NCBI GenBank assembly: GCA_028565635.1
Contig: JAOXYB010084387.1
Coordinates: 1 to 22,798 of the forward strand
Length of the DNA stretch: 22,798 nt
Direction: 5' to 3'
From: Phoronis ovalis
Taxonomy: Eukaryota; Phoronida; Phoronidae
The notes beneath the pieces are model-generated. The model did not search any database. It was not told where the DNA came from and saw only the letters and a list, made by a program, of their open reading frames with translations. Within the stretch, counting starts at the first letter, position 1. Each line of letters begins with the position of its first letter. Made by a program: the position numbers and the translations under genes. Shown here one piece after another: positions 12,801-19,614 of the stretch.

Positions 12801-15800
12801 TCTCTCGTGTGCTGTACCGTCTTCTCGTATTTTCACTCCTACACCTTCCAGTAAATTGGTTCTGAGATCTATAGATATCACCTGACTGAAAGCACTGACA
12901 CCTTTGTCTGTTCGTCCACATCTATGATAACATGAGCTTTCCCTGAAATTCACAGATTTGCGTGTCAAACCTCTTCACTTTAAAAGTCAGATAATTAAAC
13001 TTTTTGGGGCAGCTCCCTTCTCATCTTGCCTAATGAATCGTATAAAGCATCAATATACTAATAACAAACAGTTTCAACAAAAAATATATAAAACTTTTTA
13101 TGGCTTACATAAATGCACCACTACTACAGCATAACCCAGTTAAAGATTATTGTTACAATTTATTTGCATGATAATAATCAATCGTTTGAACAACTGTCTG
13201 TCAAGAAATTGAGACATAAAATAAAATGTTTTAATCAGTAAAAATATGGAAATCTATACCTGGATTCAATCAGTCTTGTTACAGTTAATGCATCAAAAAT
13301 ATTAGCTTCAATTGTTTTCTCCGTTTCTTCTTGAGTTGCAAAACCAAAGTAGTCCCAACCAAGGTAAGCAATTTTTAATGCTACATGACGGCTGTTGTAT
13401 CTAGAAAGAATTAAAATGTAATTAAAGTGACTACGACAACTTATTCACACTTCGTCTTTATCCTTTGAGGATAATTTTGGGTTGCTAATAATAAAAGTAT
13501 ATATTTTTGGAAGGTATTAATTATAAGGATTATGAAATATTACTTTCTGGTCTTTTACATGATTATGCAACTAGCAAGGAGGCCATTTTGGGTGATAAAT
13601 CACTTTTTTCAAAACATAAGCTTCAAAAAAAAAAATCCTATCTACAGATACAAAGCTATAACTTTGCCAAAATTTACTTCCAGTAGGGATCTCTACTAAT
13701 ACATAGACACATCTAAATGATGTGCTTCTAAACATATGAGTGACAAGAAAAAATAACTTTTTTCTGCCAAATTTCAGCTGAAGTTTGTATCAGTAGTAGC
13801 ATATTTTGTGAGTTTTTACCCAAAATGGTCTCTTTTCTGATTACAATTAGCATTTTTTGCAACTTTTAATAAAATAGTCCAACACCCCTAAAGATACAGA
13901 AGTCATAATCTTCAAGTTACTGTCTTTCCAAAAATGTATACATATGCTATGTTATTTTTCATTTAACTTGCCAAAATTTGACAAGAACTTTAATTGTAGT
14001 TCCAACAAGTTTTGCCAAACGGTAGTCGTCCCTTAAATGACTTAACATTTCCTGATGGTTGGTCAATAAGATAAAAACTGTCTTCAATTTTAGTTCATAG
14101 AAGGCACCCACAATATATGACTAATGTTATATGTCACTGCTATAAATCATCAGTGAACATGTATTGATTAGATGTCCTACCCATATTTTTTTTAAGCAGT
14201 TTCCCACCCTCCATTTCAACTAAATGCAGAACAATATACTAAGTGGGATTTTCATTCTGTTAGTGTTAAAATATTTTCTTACTTTGTAAAATCAAATGGC
14301 CTTAGAGCTTTTCTCTGCTTTTTACTTGACGTTGCTCTTTCATTTCTTGCTATAACATTTCTCAGCTGTGTTGTGTGTAACTCAAGTGTTTTGATGCGAT
14401 CTACCAGTTGCTGAAAAACACATTGAAAAAAATATGAAAATAAATAAATGTAATAAATATATCCAGTGGATGAGGAACTACAGATTATTTTTTATAATAC
14501 TAGTGAAAAGGGAGTAAATAATGAAACACTTGGTCTCGAGTATCTGAAGTGATTTTGAAATGGGTACGCCTCCTAGTGAGTCTTTTATGCACGGGTGTTC
14601 CGCAGCCTTTTCTTGAGGTTTGATTGGACAAAGTGTGTCGATGTAGATGAATAGGGTTAAATGTGATTTTTGGAATCGCTATTGAAAAGCAGTCGATTCT
14701 GGTGGGCCACAAGGGCACTGTGCTACTCTTTTCACTTTTTTTTAAATGACCTACCTGAGAACATCCAAAGTAATGTTAGAATGTTTGCTGATGACCGTAT
14801 ATTATATAGAACCATACAAACTAATCAAGATTGTCAAATATTACAGAAAGATTTAGATTCTCTTCACTTATGGGAATTAATGTGGCAAATGGAACTTAAC
14901 GTATCTAAATGCAATAGTCTCATTTCTCAAGATCAATAAATCCTGTAAAACACCAGTACAGACTCCATGGCACAATATTTGAGTCAGTATAGTTCAAGCA
15001 AAGTATCTCAATGTTACTCTTACATCTAATCTGAGATGGAACAAACACATTGCGCTCACAACAGCTAAGGCTGACAATGTTCTTCATCAGGCGTAACCTT
15101 AAAATACCATCTGATTACGCTAAACTCATCTGTAGTTTGCAGTAGGAACCACTATGTGCGAGAAAACATCTAGTGCGATGTTGTGCGAGGATGTGTGAAC
15201 AAGTATTGTGTATCGCACATTATGTGCAAGGAAGTATCAGTAAGCGCGAGGATGTGCGAATAGCTACTGTGTATCGCACATCCTCGCACATAACGTGCGA
15301 GCAAGTATCAGGAACTGCGAGGATGTGCGAAAAGCCATTGTTTGATGACTATTAAATACTTACAGCTTAATATAAGTACTAGAATAGTAATTTTATTTGT
15401 TGGAGGATATAAATTTAAGTTTTACAGTAGTGACACTTTTATAATAAGCTGAAAAAGGGAATATTAAAATGCAATTTAACTATTTTCCAATAATAGCATA
15501 CTACAATTCGTGCTATTAATTATTAGGTTGTAAAATATTTTTGCTGCACTTTTTCTAGAGTTGTTAATTGCGTGTATACTAGTAATTGATTCTTATATTT
15601 TTTGCTTTATTTAGTGTTTTAAAAAATGTCTTGCATCTTGGCATTTTTTCCCTTCAATTTTACATGTTAGAAAACAATAAATCACTATCAAAACACAACT
15701 CATAAACACAATACTGTACTTTATTTACAAATATAACTTCTTTATAGGTTGCAATAAATACCATGTTCAATTTAGGCCTGTTTCATAGTGTTTACAAAGT

Positions 15801-16600
15801 TACACTTTTTTTAATTGAACAGCTGCGATATGTTAAGGTTAAGCTATAGTCTTGTTGCAGTTTTCAATAAGTATTTGTGAAAAATATTTTAATTTACATT
15901 TTTTTCACACAAAAATATTTTCTGAAATTAAATGCATGAAGAAGGGAGGCAGAAAATTATCACCGTACACAAGTCATGATACCCAAAAGCTTGAGACCGG
16001 TTGAGGGAATACAGCTATTTTGAAGAAGAAGAAGCATCGGAATTTAGCGCCGGATAATAAAGAACTGAATCTGTAGCTGTGTCTGTAGATTACATCGCAG
16101 AGGTCCTAAACAGGCACAAAGGCGACGGGAGGGAGCAAATTAGGTGCGCGCTCCCTGCCTTCCGATGGTACTGGTGGATTGCGCGACACTACCAGATATT
16201 AACACAGAGTCCTCACGACTGTTCCAATTATATACCGTGTCAATAAAATATGAATGTCTATATTGATCAGTTCTTGCGTCACATGAATATGTTTGTGTTT
16301 TGAAGTTGAAGAAACTGGGTTTATCATCAGATCGATGTGTGGATTGATATTTAATATGTTATGATAGACTTATAACGGTTATAATTACATGTCGTCATGT
16401 CGGTTATGATTATGATTTATGATATTTGGAGCGGGTCTGAGACTAATATAACTAAAGATAAGGATACCTTTGAGTATTCAGTTGTTGAAGCTTAACACGG
16501 TATGCTCTACAATCTTTTCAATTACCTGCTTTGACAAATTTTCCAAGTTTTCTTCCGAATACTGGTCTTTCTTTTTCACTTGCACAACTTTAGCTGCCAT
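524..16600 (-). CDS. PUS3: tRNA pseudouridine(38/39) synthase PUS3 (DEG1), 10 exons, 3' end off the window
   Basis: This is a TruA-family enzyme that isomerises uridine to pseudouridine at positions 38/39 of the tRNA anticodon arm. Coding joins 16600-16526, 14410-14283, 13400-13260, 12942-12797, 12468-12302, 9267-9134, 8861-8744, 1871-1748, 1483-1426 and 675-524. All have GT-AG borders and matching phases, giving 1243 nt (414 codons plus one base). The catalytic loop RCGRTDKGVSAF places the active-site aspartate at about residue 127. Other PUS3-like blocks are RHVALKIAYLGWDYFGF, DIRVLAWTPVEPDFSARFSC, RDYRNLCKMDVGNGV, GRAFLWHQIRCIVAVLFLVG and NPRKPQYSMASELPLVLFEC. The start has A at -3 and G at +4. 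The last exon ends with one base of a codon, so at least one more exon (about 60-70 residues by comparison with vertebrate PUS3 of about 480) lies to the left of base 1. Family identity is very secure; exact borders were read by eye. Confidence 0.96.
676..1425. other. PUS3 intron 9, no feature seen
   Basis: AT-rich intronic sequence with no convincing open frame, repeat or RNA gene on either strand. Confidence 0.6.
1426..1483 (-). CDS. PUS3: PUS3 exon 9
   Basis: Short exon encoding ENHLYNTKQLQEMWTQNAV, like the NITHLQQLWANHAVK segment of vertebrate PUS3. The acceptor is a run of T then CAG and the donor AAA|GTAAGG. Phases join exons 8 and 10. Confidence 0.9.
1748..1871 (-). CDS. PUS3: PUS3 exon 8
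   Basis: It encodes IVDQLLDIKTNPRKPQYSMA, then SELPLVLFECEY and NINWIYDK, matching the DELLNIEKNPQKPQYSMA region of vertebrate PUS3. The acceptor is TATGTAG and the donor CAAAG|GTAATA. Confidence 0.96.
1945..2063 (-). repeat. Inverted copy of the segment at about 3125-3250
   Basis: The reverse complement of this stretch aligns with about 3125-3250. Shared blocks are TTAGGCAACC, GAAACATCCCA and GTCTGTTTAGAGAA, in the same order. It therefore forms an inverted repeat spaced by about 1.1 kb around the promoter and 5' exon of the left peptide-gene copy. Confidence 0.65.
2899..2908 (+). promoter_or_regulatory. TATA-like box of the left peptide-gene copy
   Basis: TTAAATATGG lies about 30 bases before the start of the conserved 5' exon, at the same place as TTTAAATATA in the right copy. 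This is inferred from position and conservation between copies. Confidence 0.4.
2930..2959 (+). other. 5' non-coding exon of the left peptide-gene copy (start approximate)
   Basis: The segment ends TTTACGGAAG|GTAAGA, a near-consensus donor conserved in the right copy as TTTACAGAAG|GTAATA. It contains no ATG. It would splice to the acceptor just before 3669 across a 709-nt intron. The start is estimated from the TATA-like box. Confidence 0.5.
3669..3830 (+). pseudogene. Frame-broken copy of the small secreted cysteine-rich peptide gene
   Basis: The acceptor TATCACACAG is followed at once by an ATG and the start of a signal peptide, MKLGIAHVFLLV. Relative to the right copy, seven bases are missing in the signal-peptide core and the frame then hits TGA. 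About two bases are gained before the mature region, so the signal start, the IETGEA cleavage region and the cysteine part lie in three different frames. The cysteine part reads HCCRLPCGNGKKGCYC, with an in-frame loss of three residues and one added cysteine against the other copy. The downstream AATAAA of the right copy is not preserved. It is best read as a pseudogene, unless a sequencing or assembly error made the shifts. Confidence 0.7.
4900..5003 (+). other. Exon-like segment of unknown gene (34 codons)
   Basis: The acceptor TATATGCAG and the donor ACA|GTAAGT bound 104 bases open in only one frame. That frame begins DISGIRLNVREMLTAINRQF and continues to GILIGKTT. The splice signals are good, but 34 open codons is weak evidence in this base composition, and I recognise no family. 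It lies between the two duplicated units on the strand opposite PUS3. It could be a nested gene exon, a retro-element remnant or chance. Confidence 0.25.
5781..5935 (+). repeat. 65-bp local tandem duplication
   Basis: The block starting ATTAATG/ATACCACCCTCTC recurs at 5781, 5846 and (partly) 5911, a period of 65 bases. The first two units are almost identical, so the event is recent. It lies just upstream of the TATA-like box of the intact peptide gene. The left copy has a single, diverged version near 2813. Confidence 0.85.
5958..5967 (+). promoter_or_regulatory. TATA-like box of the intact peptide gene
   Basis: TTTAAATATA lies about 30 bases before the presumed start of the 5' exon, conserved in the left copy. 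It is preceded directly by the 65-bp tandem duplication. Confidence 0.45.
5990..6033 (+). other. 5' non-coding exon of the intact peptide gene (start approximate)
   Basis: It ends TTTACAGAAG|GTAATA. No ATG is present. An 831-nt intron follows, up to the acceptor CTACCACACAG at 6864. A non-coding first exon with the signal peptide starting at the second exon is a familiar layout for small secreted peptide genes. Confidence 0.5.
6757..6797. repeat. (TA)n microsatellite
   Basis: Nearly pure TA run with one AATT interruption, in the intron of the intact peptide gene. The left copy has only a short TATGTATG here. Confidence 0.9.
6865..7041 (+). CDS. Small secreted cationic four-cysteine peptide precursor, 58 aa
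   Basis: Too short to be obvious, but supported by structure. The acceptor CTACCACACAG abuts ATGATG. Residues 1-25 form a signal peptide (charged MMKLGVAH, a hydrophobic core FLLVVTMTILI, then ETGEA as likely cleavage site). The mature part (26-58) starts SNWRRRC, has four cysteines at 32, 39, 45 and 47 (C-x6-C-x5-C-x-C), and carries seven Arg/Lys and no acidic residue. It ends PIG; a terminal glycine could serve as an amide donor. Cationic charge, two possible disulfides and tandem duplication are typical of host-defence or venom-like peptides, but I recognise no named family and function is unproven. An AATAAA follows 118 bases after the stop. An alternative spliced C-terminus is possible through the acceptor at about 7067. 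Confidence 0.62.
   Translation: MMKLGVAHVFLLVVTMTILIETGEASNWRRRCRIAGQPCGKKVGCYCSSNQVHSKPIG
7159..7164 (+). terminator. Polyadenylation signal of the intact peptide gene
   Basis: AATAAA, overlapping a second near-match, downstream of the 7041 stop codon. The matching place in the left copy reads ATATATAATTAATG without the hexamer. Confidence 0.45.
7469..8382 (+). CDS. Possible two-exon acidic small protein or C-terminal exons, unknown
   Basis: Exon 7469-7526 runs from ATG to AAAC|GTAAGT and exon 8327-8382 runs from TATTTCAG|GT to a TGA. The join is in frame and gives 37 residues, MSDAMADVDVDGEMRDILK then RETLEEMLDGAEVAAANF. The first exon may also extend upstream in frame to an AAG at 7447 (SFELSET...), so this could be the end of a longer protein. 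Codons are less AT-rich than the surroundings, which favours real coding. It lies on the opposite strand within PUS3 intron 7. It is acidic and helical-looking; no family recognised, and a retro-pseudogene or chance is possible. Confidence 0.33.
8744..8861 (-). CDS. PUS3: PUS3 exon 7
   Basis: It encodes YQLCELTVAGRAFLWHQIRC and then IVAVLFLVGEGKEEPE. GRAFLWHQIRC is a hallmark of PUS3. The acceptor is ATTTTCAG and the donor GAG|GTAAAC, in phase 0. The 6.9 kb intron after it hosts the nested peptide genes. Confidence 0.97.
8862..9133. other. PUS3 intron 6, nothing seen
   Basis: Short AT-rich intron with normal borders and no other feature. Confidence 0.6.
9134..9267 (-). CDS. PUS3: PUS3 exon 6
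   Basis: It encodes KMNEAALKLLGERDYRNLCK and MDVGNGVVKFIRNI, matching the KxxGTHDFRNLCKMDVANGV region of the family. The acceptor is TCTGTAG and the donor ACAG|GTACAG. It ends with two bases of a serine codon. Confidence 0.95.
9832..10140 (+). repeat. Degenerate short tandem repeat led by CCCGGGGG
   Basis: After CTCCCGGGGG, a motif of the form GACCCATTTTTAGGG...TTTTCTGTCAAAAA repeats irregularly about every 30-45 bases up to about 10136. The open frames in it are composed of this repeat and are not genes. It resembles the element at 17509-17755 in its GGGGG lead and periodic interior. Confidence 0.7.
10145..12002 (+). repeat. Satellite-like array with higher-order structure
   Basis: Units carry the marker ATGGCCACCAGTCGGCCAT, itself an inverted repeat (ATGGCC...GGCCAT). 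The marker lies near 10242, 10555, 10702, 10996, 11316, 11463 and 11791. Full units are about 294-328 bp; two short units are both 147 bp and share the same internal deletion. Other conserved parts are GCTGATCGGATAAAAACTG, TTTGACCTACTT and CGCTTCGTCTTTCCC. The array ends with a hairpin (TATGCCATCCAC...GTGGATGGGCATA, about 11971-12001). All open frames here are repeat shadows. Confidence 0.88.
12038..12278 (+). mobile_element. MITE-like element, copy A
   Basis: Starts TAAGGCCAGACCAAA and ends TTTTTCGTCTTGCCTAA, imperfect inverted termini. The interior has a duplicated GTTTAACAGGCRAAAG...CTCAAAA block, T runs and GTCAAAATATGAAGCAATT. The same order of blocks is found at 18271-18504 and 21078-21310. 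It is non-coding. Confidence 0.7.
12302..12468 (-). CDS. PUS3: PUS3 exon 5
   Basis: It encodes ILNGVLPQDIRVLAWTPVEP, then FSARFSCRERTYKYFFP, both strongly conserved in PUS3. The acceptor is TTTCAG|GAG and the donor GAT|GTATGA, in phase 0. Intron 5, between this exon and exon 6, is 3.0 kb and full of repeats. Confidence 0.96.
12469..12796. other. PUS3 intron 4, nothing seen
   Basis: AT-rich intron of 328 bases; no other feature supported. Confidence 0.6.
12797..12942 (-). CDS. PUS3: PUS3 exon 4 (catalytic aspartate)
   Basis: It contains YHRCGRTDKGVSAFSQVIS, with the invariant nucleophilic aspartate of all pseudouridine synthases in this family in the GRTDKG motif. The acceptor is TTTCAG|GG and the donor TCAG|GTTTGT. 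The exon ends in phase 1, joined by GA at the next exon to give glycine. Confidence 0.97.
12943..13259. other. PUS3 intron 3, nothing seen
   Basis: AT-rich intron of 317 bases; no other feature supported. Confidence 0.6.
13260..13400 (-). CDS. PUS3: PUS3 exon 3 (start of the catalytic domain)
   Basis: The acceptor is TTTCTAG and the donor CCAG|GTATAG. It contains RHVALKIAYLGWDYFGFATQ, the first strand of the TruA-like fold, then TKTR-like VTRLIES before the catalytic loop. Phases match exons 2 and 4. Confidence 0.95.
13401..14282. other. PUS3 intron 2, no clear feature
   Basis: AT-rich. GGCCATTTTGGGTGATAAAT (about 13581) and AAAATGGTCTCTTTTCTG (about 13843) are less AT-rich and could belong to an old dispersed element, but no second copy is visible here. 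Confidence 0.5.
14283..14410 (-). CDS. PUS3: PUS3 exon 2
   Basis: The acceptor is TTTTTCAG and the donor AAA|GTAAGA. It encodes a charged helical segment ending KKQRKALRPFDFT, the lysine-rich linker with RPFDF that precedes the catalytic domain in PUS3 proteins. It ends with two bases of a codon. Confidence 0.9.
14690..15144 (+). mobile_element. Decayed non-LTR retrotransposon, reverse transcriptase fragment
   Basis: Pieces of a LINE reverse transcriptase can be followed over several frames: SGGPQG (SGVPQG motif, 14698-14715), then after a shift FFLNDLPENIQSNVRMFADD with the catalytic FADD at 14784-14795, then DLDSLHLWELMWQMELNVSK. After further breaks come VTLTSNLRWNKHIALTTAKA and FIRRNLKIPSDYAKLIC. 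The frameshifts and stops show it is inactive. Upstream domains and the 3' end are missing, so it is an internal fragment in PUS3 intron 1. The motif style is CR1/Jockey-like, but the clade is not certain. Confidence 0.85.
15150..15335 (+). repeat. GC-rich hairpin-forming short repeat
   Basis: The words GCGAGGATGTGCGA, TGTGTATCGCACA and CAAGTATCAG recur in direct and inverted order. A perfect 14-bp inverted repeat (GCGAGGATGTGCGA at about 15245, TCGCACATCCTCGC at about 15274) brackets a 15-base loop. The segment starts where the LINE fragment ends, and its open frame (15173-15355) is a by-product. Confidence 0.75.
15340..16525. other. Remainder of PUS3 intron 1
   Basis: AT-rich, except a GC-richer stretch at about 16080-16190 with a small inverted repeat (GGGAGC...GCTCCC). 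No gene or RNA recognised. Confidence 0.5.
16526..16600 (-). CDS. PUS3: PUS3 exon 1 (start codon)
   Basis: Twenty-five codons starting MAAKVVQVKKKDQYSEENL, lysine- and glutamate-rich as in the non-catalytic N-terminus of this family. The donor is CAG|GTAATT and the exon ends in phase 0. No upstream in-frame extension is needed. Confidence 0.85.
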
Positions 16601-17021
16601 GCTTTCTATACCGGATGTTGATAGCTAACATGAAATGTGGGCCTCATACTCCCATTCATTGCAGGCTGGCCTCATTGGGAAAAGCATACGATTAAAAAGT
16701 GTCTCTATCACAAAGCGGATATTATAAAATACTAATATAAAATGTATTATAAATAAAATGTTTATGTATAATTTATAGTTTTTAATTTGATTTTCCAAAA
16801 TGATTTTTTTTCATTATCTTTAATTTATATGTGTTGTTCATGAACTCGTCGTTTAGGTTTATCTGAGTATTCAATGTTCAAGGTCAATGATATCTGGGTC
16901 AGGGCCAAGTTTATTGATTGCTGGGAGATGGAGACGGTTTACTCGTCGAAATTTTTGATGTAATTGGGTATTGCCGCTCGCATCACCTGAGTACAGTTAT
17001 ACTGGTCGGCCCCAAAATACT
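16601..17021. promoter_or_regulatory. Shared divergent promoter region of PUS3 and the membrane-protein gene
   Basis: PUS3 runs leftward from 16600, and a probable 5' non-coding exon of the plus-strand gene ends at 17021 with ACT|GTAAGT. Only about 420 bases separate the PUS3 start codon from that donor, so the two genes probably share a head-to-head promoter. No TATA box is obvious, and transcription starts cannot be placed. Confidence 0.45.
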
Positions 17022-17508
17022 GTAAGTGAATTTAAGCTATGTTTTTCTTGCAAAATGTTTTCGTACATATTTTGCTTTTAGTTTTATGGGATCTTAATAC
17101 AGCATTGTCACGTAGATATTTTTTAATCGAGTTCCACACATTTTGGGGAGCAACCAACTATTATTTTTAAGTTTGTAAGTTCACATAAAATAAGGGCTTT
17201 ATTTTTATGTTTTTTGTTTACATAAAAATATTAACGTTTGAATATTTAAATGTTGGCAGCAAGTATAGTAGAAGTTGATAAAATGAATCGTTTAGAAAAA
17301 ACATTTTGTTTTGATATAGTCACATGGCATTCCCTAAACTATTGCACACAAGTATTACTGTAATACTGTAATAGCTGTATGCGTACCAGTCTCTCAGCCG
17401 GTTTTGATTTACCTTGATTTACCACACTTCACTTGATACCAGTATAACTGGTTATAATGTTGTACTTGACATAGACTGACCTCAGTACCTTTTGGGTGTA
17501 TTTAAACC

Positions 17509-17755
17509 CCGGGGGGTACGCAAGGTTTTTTGACTACGGGGATGTGCCGCGGAACCCAATCCAAAATGTTAGCTTTTGGTAGCAAACCCAATCCAAATTT
17601 TTTGAAATTTTAGGGTAGTAATCCAAATTTTGTGAAATATAAGGGTAGCAATCCAAATTTTTGAATATCGTTACGGTAGCAATCCAAAAAAATACAGTGA
17701 AAAGTATACAATCCAAAACCAAAATTTTCAACTCGGCTACACACCCCCCCCCGGG
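17509..17755 (+). mobile_element. CCGGGGGG-bounded dispersed element with periodic interior
   Basis: About 247 bp bounded by CCGGGGGGT and its inverted form CCCCCCGGG. It is flanked by identical 9-bp direct repeats ATTTAAACC (17500-17508 and 17756-17764), a likely target-site duplication. The interior repeats AACCCAATCCAAAWTTTT...AGGGTAG about every 30-45 bases. The GGGGATGTGCCGC block after the left end recurs, inverted, near 19335. Confidence 0.72.
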
Positions 17756-18270
17756 ATTTAAACCTTATTCAGTAATAACTTTCCAAAATTTTCTTTTTTT
17801 TCAGTTTACACTATTACCTTAATTTTATACCAGTAGTATCAAATATTAACACAGTATCAAATATTTATCCAGTATCAGATGTTCACCCATTATCAAATGA
17901 CCTCAAATGTACACCCAAAGGTGCATATATACCAAAATAGCATATATTAACTAAAGCAAGTATCGACACCTTTTAGGGATATACACGTGATTTTTTATGC
18001 TAGCTCATATGTGTGATATTACAATATTAGAATATTACAATAATTGAATATGCAGAAGCAGTCAGGACTATACAGACTGTACTTGACACAATGTCATCGG
18101 CCATGATTGATTTTCTTCAAACACAGCCCTGCATAACTCGCCGATTAAAAAAGCTTTAACCACATATTATTGTCAGAGTTTTCTTTAATACTAATCTTTT
18201 AGTTTTATAACTGAGTACCATGCAGTCATATTCAAACTTGTGATTTTATATATATTTAAAATTATTATCA

Positions 18271-18504
18271 TTAGGCCACACCAAACATGTAAGTTCTTTA
18301 ACGAGCGAAAGCCCTTGAAAACCGAGTCGATTGGGCTTTTTTTTTAGTGTTAAAAGAAAAGAAAACATATTTTGAATCAGACAACACCGCAAGTATTTGG
18401 GTTTTCAAGCTTTCTGATTTTTACCATAAAAAAAAATAAATTTAAACTGCCAAAATTTGATGCGATCATGCCCATTAAACAAGGTTTTTTTTGGTCTTGC
18501 CTTA
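18271..18504 (+). mobile_element. MITE-like element, copy B
   Basis: Begins TTAGGCCACACCAAA and ends TTTTTTGGTCTTGCCTTA. It shares with copies A and C the blocks GCGAAAGCCCTTGAAAACCG, TTTTTTTTAGTGTTAAAAG, ACACCGCAAGTATTTGGGTTT and GCCAAAATTTGATGC. This is the copy with the clearest termini. Confidence 0.72.
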
Positions 18505-18895
18505 TTGTAATATATTTTTTTTAATAAAAAAAGATAAACAAAATAATCTGGAAGTCTATTATCTGGGTCAATTTAAAATATTAGACAAGTCTGAATCATA
18601 TGACATGATATTTTAAAGGAAGGAAATGTCAGGGACACCTATATTGGCATCTGCACAATGTTCACTCAGACAGGCAAAAAACACAAATGTCACACAGAAA
18701 ATTTTGATAAAATGATGCTAGTATTCATTTCACAAGTTTGTATAGCAATTAATCAGAACTAAACCAGTCTATATGTTTTAATTAAAGTTCTAAAATTAGA
18801 TTACTACAACGTTATCAACACACAGTATATTATTATGATCATTCCATTTTTCTTGCTTTAATTCATACTTCTGTATGTTCGACCAATGGTTCATT

Positions 18896-18976
18896 TTTGC
18901 CAAGCTGGCTGCAAACTTGTGTCATGTGAGATCTTATAGATCTGAGATGGCGCAAGTCTGCAGCCGGCTTGGCAAA
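18896..18976 (+). ncRNA. 81-nt near-perfect palindrome; miRNA-precursor-like hairpin or fold-back element
   Basis: TTTGCCAAGCTGGCTGCAAA pairs with the far arm through to a three-base TAT loop at 18935-18937. Of 39 pairs, only six positions differ. On the plus strand three of these are G-U wobbles (18906, 18920, 18922), one is A-C and two are G-G. It lies in the 5' UTR intron of the plus-strand gene. Size and loop would suit a pre-miRNA, but I match no known miRNA, and a recent fold-back element is equally likely. Confidence 0.4.
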
Positions 18977-19269
18977 TATCATGTATGATCTGCTGGTAGA
19001 TAACGAATTAAACTAGAACTGAAGTTTTTCTAATTAAGCAGCAGTGTCATATGAGCCTGGTGGGTCAGAGCTGACGGGATTTGTCGCTGGGATTTAAGTA
19101 CATTTTTAACAAAATTTATATATTTTGGGGCTTCTTTATTTACACCCCTTTGAAATCATGATTTCCTACAGATTCTGGGTCTACAGTTTGCCAGAAAAGA
19201 ATGTTTGTACAATATTTCATGAAACCAGTGTAAAACAAACAGCAGTATTTTGAATGTTACGACATTGAA

Positions 19270-19354
19270 ACGTCTGGGTATTTTTGGGTATATATCACAT
19301 GTTTGGTATGGAGTTGGTCCAAAAAATTTACCCTCAGCGGCACATCCCCACCAT

Positions 19355-19356
<2 letters not shown>
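19270..19356 (-). repeat. Fragment related to the CCGGGGGG-bounded element
   Basis: Read on the minus strand it contains GGGGATGTGCCGCTGAGGG, matching GGGGATGTGCCGCGGAA at 17539-17556. The match is short. It is followed by a TA microsatellite. Confidence 0.5.

Positions 19357-19358
<2 letters not shown>

Positions 19359-19395
<37 letters not shown>
19359..19395. repeat. (TA)n microsatellite
   Basis: Uninterrupted TA run of about 37 bases; the open frames across it on both strands are artefacts. Confidence 0.92.
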
Positions 19396-19398
<3 letters not shown>

Positions 19399-19614
19399 CC
19401 AAGAGACCCCCAAGGCATTTCGGTCTGTACACTAATATTAACTGCGACTGATCTTTTTTCACTTTCATTATATAACTCATTTTAAACTTTCACAAGGAAA
19501 ATGGGAAGAATTTTGTAAAATATATACACAAAATATGTGAAAATGTTTCAGTTTTTGTGTGTGCATTATACATTTCTTTATTGTGAATATAACATCTTTT
19601 TTCAGACATCAACA

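Larger units (their letters stand above)
17022..19605 (+). other. 5' UTR intron of the membrane-protein gene
   Basis: Inferred from the donor ACT|GTAAGT and the acceptor ATCTTTTTTCAG at 19605. Apart from the repeats and the palindrome listed separately, I see nothing coding in it. Confidence 0.45.

Noticed and set aside
12648-12968. 106-codon minus-strand frame as a single gene
   Set aside because: Only its middle (12942-12797) is coding, as PUS3 exon 4; the ends run through introns past good splice sites.
14500-14718. Minus-strand frame of 72 codons rich in R, H and T
   Set aside because: It overlaps the start of the LINE fragment on the wrong strand for it, and I recognise no domain. It may be a remnant of another element, but the evidence is too thin.
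15150-15335. CRISPR-like array of repeats
   Set aside because: Repeats are few, irregular, inverted as well as direct, and sit in an animal intron; no cas genes.
16080-16190. GC-richer stretch as an RNA gene
   Set aside because: No tRNA, snRNA or rRNA boxes were found; only a short inverted repeat.
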